DNA of 64,000 nucleotides, taken from Dyella_B humi. Lineage in GTDB: Bacteria; Pseudomonadota; Gammaproteobacteria; Xanthomonadales; Rhodanobacteraceae. Of this stretch, positions 53,691 to 61,526 are shown piece by piece (position 1 is the stretch's first letter; every line of letters begins with the position of its first letter). Location of the stretch: the NCBI RefSeq assembly GCF_044904605.1, contig NZ_JADIKI010000023.1:1240001-1304000 (forward strand). Direction: 5' to 3'. The position numbers were made by a program, and so were the translations under genes. The notes beneath the pieces are model-generated. The model did no database searches. It was not told where the DNA came from and saw only the letters and a program-made list of their open reading frames with translations.

Positions 53691-55298
53691 CTAGCGGCGC
53701 CCATCCGTATGCTGATGGTGGGCCTGACTGCTGTACAAGCCTCCCGCAAACGGCAAGGGACCTTGGCGACGAGGGTCGTTGTAGCAATGAATCGGAGCAC
53801 GGTAGAACGCTTCCGGAATCGGTCCCTTGAACGACTTCGCGGTGAGCTGACAGAAGGCGGTAGGGTTAAGGCGGAGGAACTTCTTGTGCTCGGGCTTCTC
53901 CATCGTCACGTAGCCGACGTTGATGAGATGGTTGACTGCTGCGTCGTAATCAGAACCACCCTCGCGAACGGCACGGCCCTGAAGCACGTCGTTGTACGAC
54001 GCTGGCAAGATGTTGGGCACCCAGTTGTGCTCGTAGAGGTAGCGGGCCACACGCCACGCATCCTTGATTGACTTCGGCGTGTCGTCGGTCGGGTCGAACA
54101 TGCGCTTGAACTCGGCGAGGAACATGCGCATGACGGCGATGGCACGAGATAGCGTCGTGCTGTTGATCTCGCCTTCGAGCCCATCAACGACGTGGAAGAT
54201 ACCGGCGATGCGACTGGCGTTGTCCATGTATTTGGCCGCGAAGTCGCTGATGTTCTCCAGCTTGCCGCCGGGCTTCACTTGCTCGTTGATGGCGTCACGC
54301 TCTTTCTTCCAGAGGGCAACGGCATCGGCCGAAAAGGTAAGAATGGTCCGGGAGTAATCCCCCACACGGCGGTGCTTGAAGGCTTCGACCACGAGTTGTT
54401 CCAACCGCGCAAGGAATGCACGGAGGTGACCTTGATCCATGACCTCGTTGCTGGGGAGGTCGTAGTCTTGATGTGACCAGCAGCGGACGATCAGCGAGCG
54501 TGCCATCAGCCCCGACTCGCGCGCGGCCTCGTCGTTCTTCGTTAGAAGCTGATCGAAGAATTTTGGCTGCACGAATAGTACGGAATTGAGGATCATGTCG
54601 TTGAATGAACACTCTGTGTGCGCACCGTCCAGAATGAAGGCCTGATTCCCGCCTTGCCATGCAGTACAAAGGACAGCGGGGTGGCTCATTACGCCAGACT
54701 TCAAGATGGGGTGCGCTTCGTCGCTGGCGATAATGATGCGCTTGTGTTTGGTGCGAGACGCTTTGGCGAAAGCGGAGAAAGACATCACCTGATACAGCAC
54801 ACGATCATCCGTGGGCATGTCGTTCTCATGCTTGCGCATGGCTGCCTGGAGGTGATCGTCAGGTTCACATGCTTGCGCGGCTTTGACGATCGCCTTGTCG
54901 AGACCTTTGCGCTTGAGCTCCCAGAGGCGATACTTGCTTTTGAACTGATCGGACGTAGCACCGCTCTGAGATTCTTCACGAGCGAAGACCTCCAGCATGG
55001 GCTTCACGAAGGCGTTGTAGGCCGGCGTCTTGCCGACACCCGACTCGGCAATCCCCCAGATGAAAAGTGACAGTGGGGTTTCTTCACCGCTGATCGGGTG
55101 CTTCACACTTGAGTGTGGCGCGACCACGGGAGCAGCGATACCGAGTTGAGAGACGAAGCACAACGCATGGGGAATCCCGGCTTGCGCCGGGGATTCCAGA
55201 AGAGCATTGCGCCAGAAGTCCGAGAGATGCGACTGGAGGGTTGCCGACCAGTCGATATAGACAGGGTTACTAGAACCAGAGACGACATAGTCAATCAT
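53691..55298 (-). CDS. DUF3987 (YfjI-type) P-loop protein, likely replication function
   Basis: A 535-residue protein. Walker A is FIWGIAESGVGKTPAYNAFV near residue 80, and a Walker-B-like IIIASDEAHPIL sits near 190. The layout fits DUF3987, found in P4-like satellites, ICEs and prophage remnants, where it is thought to serve in DNA replication or primase-helicase action. It ends the operon alpA - small gene - DUF3987 and overlaps the small gene by 8 bp. The position at the distal end of the island from the integrase matches other P4-type elements. Confidence 0.8.
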   Translation of the reverse strand: MIDYVVSGSSNPVYIDWSATLQSHLSDFWRNALLESPAQAGIPHALCFVSQLGIAAPVVAPHSSVKHPISGEETPLSLFIWGIAESGVGKTPAYNAFVKPMLEVFAREESQSGATSDQFKSKYRLWELKRKGLDKAIVKAAQACEPDDHLQAAMRKHENDMPTDDRVLYQVMSFSAFAKASRTKHKRIIIASDEAHPILKSGVMSHPAVLCTAWQGGNQAFILDGAHTECSFNDMILNSVLFVQPKFFDQLLTKNDEAARESGLMARSLIVRCWSHQDYDLPSNEVMDQGHLRAFLARLEQLVVEAFKHRRVGDYSRTILTFSADAVALWKKERDAINEQVKPGGKLENISDFAAKYMDNASRIAGIFHVVDGLEGEINSTTLSRAIAVMRMFLAEFKRMFDPTDDTPKSIKDAWRVARYLYEHNWVPNILPASYNDVLQGRAVREGGSDYDAAVNHLINVGYVTMEKPEHKKFLRLNPTAFCQLTAKSFKGPIPEAFYRAPIHCYNDPRRQGPLPFAGGLYSSQAHHQHTDGRR

Positions 55299-55644
55299 GG
55301 CGAGCCTCCTTGCTGTTATTGTCGCTCGCTTCCGGCATATTGCTGCCAGTCGTCGTGTTTGTTTGATGCAAATTGGTGCGGCGGCTACGCTCAGCCTTGA
55401 GCATCTTGGCGAACGTATTGGGCGAGAGTTTCAATCCCATTGCAGCGAGACCCGCAAGGATCTTGCCCTTTGGTACTTCGCGCTTAAGTGCATCTTCGAT
55501 ATCGGCGAAGCATTTCTGGAAAAGCTGCAATTTCAAGGCCCGCTCGCTTGGCGGGAGTGCACTGAGCATGAGGGCGATATCCATTTCCAGAATTTCGCCT
55601 TCGCCAGCATCCGTCTGCGGGAGCAGATGATCCTCGAGCTTCAT
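55291..55644 (-). CDS. Small hypothetical protein of the AlpA/DUF3987 operon
   Basis: A 117-residue protein, acidic N-terminus, helical middle (LSALPPSERALKLQLFQKCF) and a short putative helix-turn-helix-like stretch (KGKILAGLAAMGLKLSPNTF) with a basic KAERSRR end, so DNA binding is possible. It overlaps the DUF3987 start by 8 bp and lies 12 bp after alpA, so it is co-expressed. No family recognised. Confidence 0.7.
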   Translation of the reverse strand: MKLEDHLLPQTDAGEGEILEMDIALMLSALPPSERALKLQLFQKCFADIEDALKREVPKGKILAGLAAMGLKLSPNTFAKMLKAERSRRTNLHQTNTTTGSNMPEASDNNSKEARHD

Positions 55645-55656
55645 CTGTGCTCCCCT

Positions 55657-56019
55657 TCAGTGAGTTTCGCGAGAGACGGACGCTTGCGCTTCTAGCCATG
55701 CCGAGATTTCATGCTCGAAATAGCGCGTGACATTGCCCGTGCGGAAAGCGCGCGGGAACGCTGGCTGGAACGAATCGCACTTGGGATTGCCCATGGCGTA
55801 GAGGTGACTACGGCTGAAGCCAGTCATCTTCATGACGTCGCGGACACTGATCGCCTTCTTGGCTTTGTGAGTGGCGATCTTCTCGAGCAGCTCCGTGAGG
55901 AGATGGTGGATATCGTTCAGCGTGATGTCGCCGGGGACGGCGGCATGTACCGTAACCAAGGACTCATCAGCCCTGGCAGATAGGCGTGTAACGCCTTCAG
56001 GAGAATGGGACGAACGCAT
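55657..56019 (-). CDS. AlpA-family phage regulator/excisionase-like protein
   Basis: A 120-residue protein. Residues about 57-110 are an AlpA-type winged helix: ISVRDVMKMTGFSRSHLYAM, then FPRAFRTGNVTRYFEHEISA with WLEAQ. AlpA proteins activate integrase expression or act as excisionases in P4-like elements. The N-terminal 50 residues are an extension. First gene of the right-end operon; transcription starts in the gap to its right, about 56020-56100. Confidence 0.85.
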   Translation of the reverse strand: MRSSHSPEGVTRLSARADESLVTVHAAVPGDITLNDIHHLLTELLEKIATHKAKKAISVRDVMKMTGFSRSHLYAMGNPKCDSFQPAFPRAFRTGNVTRYFEHEISAWLEAQASVSRETH

Positions 56020-56551
56020 ACAAATCCTTAGACCAAAGGCTGGTCAGGTAAGGTGTGAGTGAAATTGATCTCTCACGGCTGCGCTTGCCGGATTCGCCAT
56101 GCGACGGATGGCTTTGGGGAACTCGACAGCCCGGGTTGTAGTGGGCTGGAGTATCGTTGCGATGAATTTCTTGTGTCGAGAGTCTCCGAGCTCGACTGGA
56201 GAAATTTCGGTGGTAGAAGTCCCGGACCGTGCACCGGGGACTGCCGTCTTTTACTGCCTGCTTGCGCTGCCAGGCAGGTGCCCGCTTATATCGGACATCG
56301 CGAGATCACGAGCTTCGCGATTTGAAGTTCAAATAATTGAAAAGTTTTCTTCTCCGCCAGAATGATTTCAATTCGATATTGCATCGCAGCTTGTCAGATG
56401 TAAAGCGGTTCGTCACTGACTGCAGTTGCGTGCCTTTGATCGTTGCTTGAGTGGTTGTCCAAGGCCGTCCATATCTGTCCGCGAAGTGATTTGAGCAGTG
56501 AACGACTGGCTTGATTGATCACTGTTGGTTGGTGGGACGCATACAAAGCAG

Positions 56552-56584
56552 GAAGGCCTCGCATCATCACGACGCGAGGCCTTC
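56552..56584. terminator. Strong stem-loop in the island's right end
   Basis: GAAGGCCTCGC (56552-56562) and GCGAGGCCTTC (56574-56584) form an 11-bp stem, followed by TTACTT. No gene abuts it. The whole gap 56020-57048 (1 kb) carries only this hairpin, the GTGAGTAA boxes, the att-like site and the left repeat of the TniQ element. Confidence 0.6.
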
Positions 56585-56790
56585 TTACTTCCTGATTAGC
56601 GTGGATTCTCAGCCAGGAAAATTGGTTGCCATCCGTAGAAGAGCTCCGCGTTAAGCTTGCAGAGCATCCTGGCTCTGGCCGGGAGAGGCAGATCGTGCGC
56701 AGACGAACGCACCGATTAAACCGTTAGGTCGCTTCGGCCAGATATCCGCTTCCGACTGGATAACGGACCTTCCTGGGCAATCCTCGAAAA

Positions 56791-56888
56791 GTGAGTAAGA
56801 TTGTGAGTAAGGCGGCCAGAAGGCGCTCGCATAAAGGCTTTAATTCAATTACTTATGAAAGGTATTTGAATGATGGTGGGCCACCAAC
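56791..56888. other. Probable right end of the island (attR region)
   Basis: GTGAGTAAGATTGTGAGTAA at 56791 differs from the left-end copy at 29010 by one base. About 60 bases on, TTTGAATGATGGTGGGCCAC + CAAC (56865-56888) resembles the tRNA end TTCGAATCCTGGTGGGCCCA + CCAAA with several changes. This fits a decayed attR, giving an island of about 28 kb. Confidence 0.5.
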
Positions 56889-56907
56889 TCTCCATCTCAC
56901 AGCATCC

Positions 56908-56971
56908 CTTGTGTTCGTTTAAGCAAAAGATGGCCGTTCTGGCCATCTTTTGATTTCATCGGAAGCATAAA
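56908..56971. repeat. Left copy of a direct repeat around the TniQ-like gene
   Basis: CCTTGTGT...AAGCAAAAGATGGCCGTT...GGAAGCATAA. It matches 58019-58082 through CCTTGTGT, AAGCA, TGGCCGTT, TGGCCA, TGATT and AAGCATAA in the same order and spacing. It contains boxes of the GGCCAACTTATGCTTTAA type. Confidence 0.7.
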
Positions 56972-57048
56972 CTGACCACTTTGGAGCCAATCCGGGTGGC
57001 TAATGTAGGGCAACTATTTCGGGTCTCACACCTGGTTGTCAGCGTTGA

Positions 57049-57912
57049 TCAGTAAAGGGAACTCCCAATCTGAACCAGCTTTCTGACCACGTGTATCGGG
57101 GCGCCAGAGTTCTGCGCCACCCTTCGGACGAACTCTCGATCAGTCATGTATCGGCGCTGTTCATGAAGTCGCCGAATAGAGGCGATAGCTCTTCGTCGCA
57201 GGATACTTGCTTGCTGCTTCTTCCATTCCACATGCTTTGCCGACAGCTGCTTAGTCAGCTCAGAGAAACTTTTACGCGCACCATCCAAAGAGAAATCGCA
57301 TTCCCTGCAAAAGGCTTTGGTAGACGGGTATGGACCTGGCCCGCTCAAAATATCGCGCAGCCGCTTCTCAAACCACTTTGAACGCTCCTTTCGCCTAAGT
57401 GAAAATGGACGTTCCTGCTTGAGTGGAAGATTCTTTTTAAATGAGAAGCCTGCCTGAGTAGCAGCTTTTTCCGGCGCAGTGATTAGATCCACGACATCAA
57501 TGTCAAAGTACACAGCTATCGCTATAAGCGACGCCAGCTGTGGACGTGCTGGTACGCTTCGATTATGAAAGATGTCGCCGAGTTCTTCCGAAACTCTGTT
57601 TAGGTCGGCATCTATGCTTGCCAGAAAGCGCTGCAACGGTAGAACGGCGGTCTTCCCAAGGCTGCCAATATTCTTAATCAGGTGTTCGGCCTGCGCCTCC
57701 CCAAATGCAGGTTTCGGGGCAAACGTGCCATCGACCTTCGATATCGCTAGGCTCTGAAAGCATTGCGAGCATTCATAAAGCTCTGCGTGGCTAGAATCAT
57801 TAGTCTGCGTGGCATCGCAATGCGGACACTGTTGGACAAGTTTCTGCCGATGGATACTGCACCTCTGGGTCACGGATACGGTACCCGCACATGGGAATGG
57901 GTGCAGGGTCAC
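57049..57912 (-). CDS. TniQ/TnsD-like protein, N-terminally shortened
   Basis: A 287-residue protein. The N-terminal part is a zinc-finger block of the TniQ kind: VSVTQRCSIHRQKLVQQCPH with CDATQ, then YECSQCFQS near residue 50 (ligands Cys, His and two CxxC pairs). The rest is helical, ending with RRYMTDREFVRRVAQNSGAP, a helix-turn-helix-like region as in TnsD. Full TniQ proteins have about 100 residues before this block, so the N-terminus looks lost. TniQ/TnsD chooses targets for Tn7-like and Tn5053-like transposons. No transposase or ATPase gene is near. Confidence 0.6.
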   Translation of the reverse strand: MTLHPFPCAGTVSVTQRCSIHRQKLVQQCPHCDATQTNDSSHAELYECSQCFQSLAISKVDGTFAPKPAFGEAQAEHLIKNIGSLGKTAVLPLQRFLASIDADLNRVSEELGDIFHNRSVPARPQLASLIAIAVYFDIDVVDLITAPEKAATQAGFSFKKNLPLKQERPFSLRRKERSKWFEKRLRDILSGPGPYPSTKAFCRECDFSLDGARKSFSELTKQLSAKHVEWKKQQASILRRRAIASIRRLHEQRRYMTDREFVRRVAQNSGAPIHVVRKLVQIGSSLY

Positions 57913-57971
57913 TGGAGCAAGTAACGCTGAATCTCTCCATTCTGGCCTCAGACCATCTCGGCATGCGTCGC

Positions 57972-58013
57972 GGCCAACTTATGCTTTAAAGATGCGGCCA
58001 ACTTATGCTTTAA
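57972..58013. repeat. Two direct 18-bp boxes GGCCAACTTATGCTTTAA
   Basis: Exact copies at 57972-57989 and 57996-58013; inverted or altered copies follow at 58031-58048, 58054-58070 and 58074-58087. Such iterated boxes near a TniQ gene resemble transposase-binding sites at Tn7-like ends. Confidence 0.8.
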
Positions 58014-58018
58014 CGAAC

Positions 58019-58082
58019 ACCTTGTGTGGCTGAAAGCATAAGTTGGCCGTTTTGGCCAACTTATGATTGCCTGGAAAGCATA
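58019..58082. repeat. Right copy of the direct repeat around the TniQ-like gene
   Basis: CCTTGTGT...AAGCATAAGTTGGCCGTT...GGAAAGCATAA. It has the same orientation as the copy at 56908-56971, about 1.1 kb away. Confidence 0.7.
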
Positions 58083-58460
58083 ATGCGGTCGCACTGGAAT
58101 CCGGGTAGAGCTTGGCTGGCCTCAGTCAAAGGCCCCGTGCGAAATCAACACACTAGCTTTGAAAGTCTCTCTACAAAGCACACCAAGTCGTTGCATAAGG
58201 TGAAGCGTCGTGGCTACGACTTGCGCCGTGTCATAGCGGTGGATGACAACCCCGAGAAGTATGCTCGAAGCTATGGGAATCTGGTGACGGTGGCGCCTTA
58301 CCTAGGGAGCTTGGAGGACGATGAGCTTCATTATCTCAAGCGGTACCTGGAGGAGCTCATTCGCCAACCAAACGTTCGGAGCGTGGAAAAGCGCGCTTGG
58401 CGCCGTCGGCTGGAGCACGCCGATAGAGGGCGACTGGCATCTACCGAAAAGATGCCGTAG
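58083..58460 (+). pseudogene. 3' part of a NIF-type HAD phosphatase gene
   Basis: Residues from about 35 on match the C-terminal half of NLI-interacting-factor-like (FCP1/SCP-type) HAD phosphatases: KSLHKVKRRGYDLRRVIAVD with DDNPEKYARSYGNLVTV (DDxP motif), then PYLGSLEDDELHYLKRYLEE. The N-terminal half with the catalytic DxDxT motif is absent. Upstream sequence is the TniQ-associated repeat, so the gene was probably cut by that insertion. It could be translated from ATG 58083 but cannot be an active phosphatase. Confidence 0.75.
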
Positions 58461-58487
58461 GTGGAAGTGCGGTAACGAGGGGAATCA

Positions 58488-58949
58488 ATGAGTGATGAGC
58501 GAAAGCCGGTTTGGATTACCTTCCCGACTATCCCGTGGGGGAGCATTGGGTGGCGCATGGGTCATGGGGAAGACTACTGGCACGCATGGGTTTCTTGGTT
58601 CAGAGAATTAAGTACCGCCGCACGCGGGCAATACAAACAGACTTGGCCCGAGCCCGAGGGGTGGTTGGGCTTTTATTCAATGATTGAAACTGGCACAACT
58701 CCACCATGGTTAGCCGAACGCCAAAAGCGAGTGGCCGATGCGGCGATACCTCCTGCAGCAGATGAAATAGTCATTTCTGACTACTACCGGATAATTTGGC
58801 TAGTTCGCCAGCACATGAAAAGGGCTGGCTCTGATCAATTGAAGCCTGACGAAGCGTTCGCGGAATTCTATGATTCACCCGACGGCAGTCGATGGCGAGT
58901 GTCGGCTCTGCTACAAGGTGGTATGAGCATGCATCGTCTTACCGGGTGA
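58488..58949 (+). CDS. Tryptophan-rich small protein, array gene 1
   Basis: A 153-residue soluble protein, rich in Trp (VWITFPTIPWGSIGWRMGHG, EDYWHAWVSWFRELS). The SD GAGGGGAA is well placed. No family recognised. It opens the one-directional array of small genes that each end near a GTCCGCTT hairpin; its own follows 1 bp after the stop. An immunity-type role is possible by context only. Confidence 0.7.
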   Translation: MSDERKPVWITFPTIPWGSIGWRMGHGEDYWHAWVSWFRELSTAARGQYKQTWPEPEGWLGFYSMIETGTTPPWLAERQKRVADAAIPPAADEIVISDYYRIIWLVRQHMKRAGSDQLKPDEAFAEFYDSPDGSRWRVSALLQGGMSMHRLTG

Positions 58950-58950
58950 T

Positions 58951-58969
58951 GTCCGCTTCCCAAAGCGGC
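58951..58969. repeat. Array hairpin 1 (shortened)
   Basis: GTCCGCTTCCCAAAGCGGC; the loop lacks the GACC found in other copies. Confidence 0.75.
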
Positions 58970-58991
58970 TGCCCGAAGGAGTGAGGGGAGC

Positions 58992-59267
58992 GTGGACATC
59001 GTTGTTAAATGCGCTGGCCTCGCAAGCGAGGCGTCGTTCTGGCAGGCGTACTTGGACGCGGCCAAACCTGAGGGTGCCGCAAACTTTGGTCGAAACCTGG
59101 ATGCATTCCGTGACGCCATCCTTGGAGGCGGCCCAGGATGGCCGGGGGAATGTGTGCTCCGACTGGTCAATTTTGATCAACTGCGGGCTATTGATGGTGG
59201 CCGACTTTGTATCGATCTGGAATGGTTGGCCGCAGAGTCTCGCCATGTGACGATCCGATTCGAATGA
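58992..59267 (+). CDS. Barstar-family protein
   Basis: A 91-residue small inhibitor. ANFGRNLDAFRDAILGG near residue 30 is the barstar signature (helix 2, with the Asp-rich RNase-binding face) and CVLRLVNFDQLR forms the next strand. Barstar-type proteins bind and block a cognate barnase-like ribonuclease or polymorphic toxin. No such nuclease gene is next to it, so it is an orphan immunity gene. The start is GTG 58992 with SD GAGGGGAG. It lies between array hairpins 1 and 2. Confidence 0.85.
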   Translation: MDIVVKCAGLASEASFWQAYLDAAKPEGAANFGRNLDAFRDAILGGGPGWPGECVLRLVNFDQLRAIDGGRLCIDLEWLAAESRHVTIRFE

Positions 59268-59289
59268 CCGTTTCCGACCCAAAGCAGAC
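59265..59289. repeat. Array hairpin 2
   Basis: TGACCGTTTCCGACCC-AAAGCAGAC; overlaps the stop of the barstar gene. Confidence 0.75.
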
Positions 59290-59336
59290 TAGTGAGATGT
59301 AAGGTCAACGATCTCGATACGGCGAGGGAAACCGAT

Positions 59337-59684
59337 ATGACACCAGAGAGCTTTGTTTCGAAACTCAACGTTACTGTCGTGGAGCAGAACAACGCCATCT
59401 ATCGCGCCCTTTTATTGAACACCGACCCCAGCGAGGCGTCCGAACCGTATTGGAAGCGCGTGCTAACGGTCTTCAGTGATCTGAACTCCGATCAGCGGGA
59501 CGTGCTTATAGAGCTGACGCGTCAGGTCGCGATCGATACGACCGCCAATGTGCTGGGCGTTATCGATGGAACGTGCACGTTAGAAGGTGCTGAGGGCGAG
59601 TTTCGCTTGACCTTTGATGCGCGAAATCTTGCAGGGGACTTGCAGAGCTTATTCTTGGAGCGGGCTGAGCAACTGGCTCCCTAA
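59337..59684 (+). CDS. Small hypothetical protein, array gene 3
   Basis: A 115-residue protein. MTPESFVSKLNVTVVEQNNA, EPYWKRVLTVFSDL, QRDVLIELTRQVAIDTTANV and VLGVIDG form a pattern I know from a conserved but unnamed family in proteobacteria. The C-terminus (LTFDARNLAGDLQSLFLERA) is acidic. The SD GCGAGGGA precedes ATG 59337. An in-frame ATG at 59292 is upstream but crosses the leader. Function unknown. Confidence 0.75.
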   Translation: MTPESFVSKLNVTVVEQNNAIYRALLLNTDPSEASEPYWKRVLTVFSDLNSDQRDVLIELTRQVAIDTTANVLGVIDGTCTLEGAEGEFRLTFDARNLAGDLQSLFLERAEQLAP

Positions 59685-59709
59685 CGGCTGCTTCTGACCC
59701 GAAGCGGAC
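59685..59709. repeat. Array hairpin 3
   Basis: CGGCTGCTTCTGACCC-GAAGCGGAC. Here the flanks CTAACGG (59681-59687) and TTGTTAGCC (59747-59755) also read like the ends of an integron attC site. Confidence 0.75.
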
Positions 59710-59873
59710 CTCCAGCGACGGTAATCGACGTCCGCCTTAGCGATGGATTGTTAGCCGGACGTGGGGTGGTAAAGTTTGAAGAGCTCGGTGCTTTAGGGGC
59801 TGCATTCAGCGAATGTGGGCAGATGTATAGCCGGACCTGCACGTCCGTCTATTAGGTAGTTAGATTTCAACCT

Positions 59874-60200
59874 ATGGAAGTATGTATGGACACAGATCTC
59901 GTCGATTACAACGGCACCAAGGTAGTCGCTGGATCGCCAGAGCAGATAGAAGCTGCTCAAAAGATCGCAACTTATTCCATCGACGGCGTGCTGTTCCCTC
60001 GGATTCCATATGGCAGTGAGGCCAGCGGAGCGGGGCATCGGATCAACAACGACACGCCTCTCTGCAAGCTATCCCCAGCTGCAGCGGGGGAAGCCGAGTG
60101 GCAGTATCGGATGGAAAGTGGATTTCCCGTTTATTGGGAAATGAGGAGAAAGGCCCGCCCATGGCCGCTTCGCGTCATCCAGTTTTTTTTTGGCAACTGA
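59874..60200 (+). CDS. Small hypothetical protein, array gene 4
   Basis: A 108-residue protein (or 104 if started at the second ATG, 59886). It has SIDGVLFPRIPYGSEASGAG in the middle, WQYRMESGFPVYWEMRRKAR near residue 80 and ends in an aromatic, membrane-like tail (PWPLRVIQFFFGN). SD is weak. No family recognised. A preceding 190-base gap (59685-59873) contains hairpin 3 and a possible second hairpin GCCGGACGTG / CACGTCCG near 59753-59844. Confidence 0.6.
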   Translation: MEVCMDTDLVDYNGTKVVAGSPEQIEAAQKIATYSIDGVLFPRIPYGSEASGAGHRINNDTPLCKLSPAAAGEAEWQYRMESGFPVYWEMRRKARPWPLRVIQFFFGN

Positions 60201-60247
60201 CCTAGCATCCGACGTGCCGCATCGCCGAGCGGCAGGCACGCTGCTAA

Positions 60248-60273
60248 GGTCCGCTTCCGACCCGTAGCGAACC
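60248..60273. repeat. Array hairpin 4
   Basis: GGTCCGCTTCCGACCC-GTAGCGAACC. Confidence 0.75.
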
Positions 60274-60291
60274 TTTTGAAAAGGAGGTTGC

Positions 60292-60642
60292 ATGACAGCT
60301 AGTGACATCCAGGACTATCACGCGGCTACGGGGTGCCCGTTAGGCCGCGCGCAGGAGTTGCTATCTGCAATGCCACCTGATCTTCGAGAGCGTGTCCTGT
60401 TGGCAGTCAAGCAGAAGAGCAGCCGAAAGCTACTGATCGATCCGATCGAGACGGATTCGCTGCTAGCAGAAAAGGTTCGTGAGGCCGCAGACGAGGCAAC
60501 CCGAGCGGCCGACCTAGCGGGTCATCAAGGCAGGGAGCGAAGCCACGTTGTTTGGGCAATGCAGAAAAAAATCTTAGCTGAGCGTTATGGCATTGCTTGG
60601 TTTTCACCTAAAGATATGAATCCTGATGTGATCTTCGACTAG
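60292..60642 (+). CDS. Small hypothetical protein, array gene 5
   Basis: A 116-residue charged helical protein. YHAATGCPLGRAQELLSAMP with DLRERVLLA near the N-terminus is followed by KVREAADEATRAADLAGHQG and WAMQKKILAERYGI. The SD AAAGGAGG is very strong. No family recognised. It sits between hairpins 4 and 5. Confidence 0.75.
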   Translation: MTASDIQDYHAATGCPLGRAQELLSAMPPDLRERVLLAVKQKSSRKLLIDPIETDSLLAEKVREAADEATRAADLAGHQGRERSHVVWAMQKKILAERYGIAWFSPKDMNPDVIFD

Positions 60643-60651
60643 GACGGCTGA

Positions 60652-60675
60652 TGTCGCTTCCGACCCATATACGAC
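60652..60675. repeat. Array hairpin 5
   Basis: TGTCGCTTCCGACCC-ATATACGAC; the right arm is diverged. Confidence 0.65.
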
Positions 60676-60703
60676 CATAAACTCGGTAAGTCATAGGAGG
60701 GGT

Positions 60704-61117
60704 ATGTCAAACACTTTCAGCGTCGAAGGACAGACCTTTTGGTGGTCCATGGTCCCGCAAACGAATGAATTTGAGCCCCTGCTCCGGCTTGCCGTGTCGG
60801 AATCTGCGATTGACGTACTTCGTATTTCTAGCGAAGACCGGGCGTTTGATATCGCGGTGCGAGTAAATGTCAGCACGTACGCGGGCGGCTCCAAGATCCG
60901 CCACCTCGGACCAATATTGGTGCTCGGCGACGGCCTCCGAACTCTTGATCGGACCGTGCCTTCTGGGATGATGATCCGAGTTCGGCCTCGTGTTTCCGTG
61001 ATGACGGAAGGGGACGACGCTGGCGTGGATGCTTCCAGACTAGTTCAGTGGTGCCTTAGTCCGCACTTTCGAGCCGTGCGGGTTACGGCGTCTGGTAGCG
61101 CCTGGAACGAAGCCTAG
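60704..61117 (+). CDS. Small hypothetical protein, array gene 6
   Basis: A 137-residue, beta-rich soluble protein. FWWSMVPQTNEFEPLLRLAV and VNVSTYAGGSKIRHLGPILV are notable; the C-terminus is LVQWCLSPHFRAVRVTASGS. The SD TAGGAGGG is strong. I recognise no family. It lies between hairpins 5 and 6. Confidence 0.75.
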   Translation: MSNTFSVEGQTFWWSMVPQTNEFEPLLRLAVSESAIDVLRISSEDRAFDIAVRVNVSTYAGGSKIRHLGPILVLGDGLRTLDRTVPSGMMIRVRPRVSVMTEGDDAGVDASRLVQWCLSPHFRAVRVTASGSAWNEA

Positions 61118-61118
61118 C

Positions 61119-61133
61119 GCAAGGCGGACGTTA
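61119..61133. repeat. Array hairpin 6, right half only
   Basis: GCAAGGCGGACGTTA. The left arm has been lost. Confidence 0.45.
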
Positions 61134-61162
61134 CTATCTCAATTGCAAAGGGTGTGGTGCCG

Positions 61163-61468
61163 ATGGAAGTGATCGCCGAGCAGCACTGGGGTTGGCAGCT
61201 TTTTGAGGATGCAGGAAAGCTGTATATGTCCGTCATTTGTGGCGGAGTCGGTATCTTCAGCGTCGATTTCGAACTAGCAGGCAACGAGGTCGCGAACTAC
61301 CGGCAAGTCGGTTGTGAATACATAGATCAGCTGGCCAATTCGGTTAGGAGAAAGGCAGCCGAGTTCGAGTCAAGACAGCTCGTCGGGTTCCTTTCCAGTG
61401 AAAAGGTTCAAACTGCGGTTGATGCTTGTCGCGAAAAGAGCGGTGAGGTAATTGGTCGTAGCTTATAG
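61163..61468 (+). CDS. Small hypothetical protein, array gene 7
   Basis: A 101-residue protein. QHWGWQLFEDAGKLYMSVIC with GGVGIFSVDFELAGNEV and a helical C-terminus (YIDQLANSVRRKAAEFESRQ) form an alpha/beta pattern seen in many small orphan proteins of toxin-immunity loci. GTG 61154 could add three residues. The SD is weak. Function unknown. Confidence 0.7.
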   Translation: MEVIAEQHWGWQLFEDAGKLYMSVICGGVGIFSVDFELAGNEVANYRQVGCEYIDQLANSVRRKAAEFESRQLVGFLSSEKVQTAVDACREKSGEVIGRSL

Positions 61469-61491
61469 TCTGCTTTCGACCCGAAGCTGAC
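61467..61491. repeat. Array hairpin 7
   Basis: AGTCTGCTTTCGACCC-GAAGCTGAC. Confidence 0.75.
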
Positions 61492-61526
61492 ACTGCTGCT
61501 ACAACGTATCTCTTTGAGGGAGAGCA

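Noticed and set aside
53363..53800. Overlapping open frames on both strands downstream of the DUF3987 gene
   Set aside because: They cross the intrinsic terminator at 53547-53575 and lack starts or family motifs.
56099..56365. 88-codon plus-strand frame in the island's right gap
   Set aside because: Two overlapping frames of the same length exist here, neither with an SD or a family.
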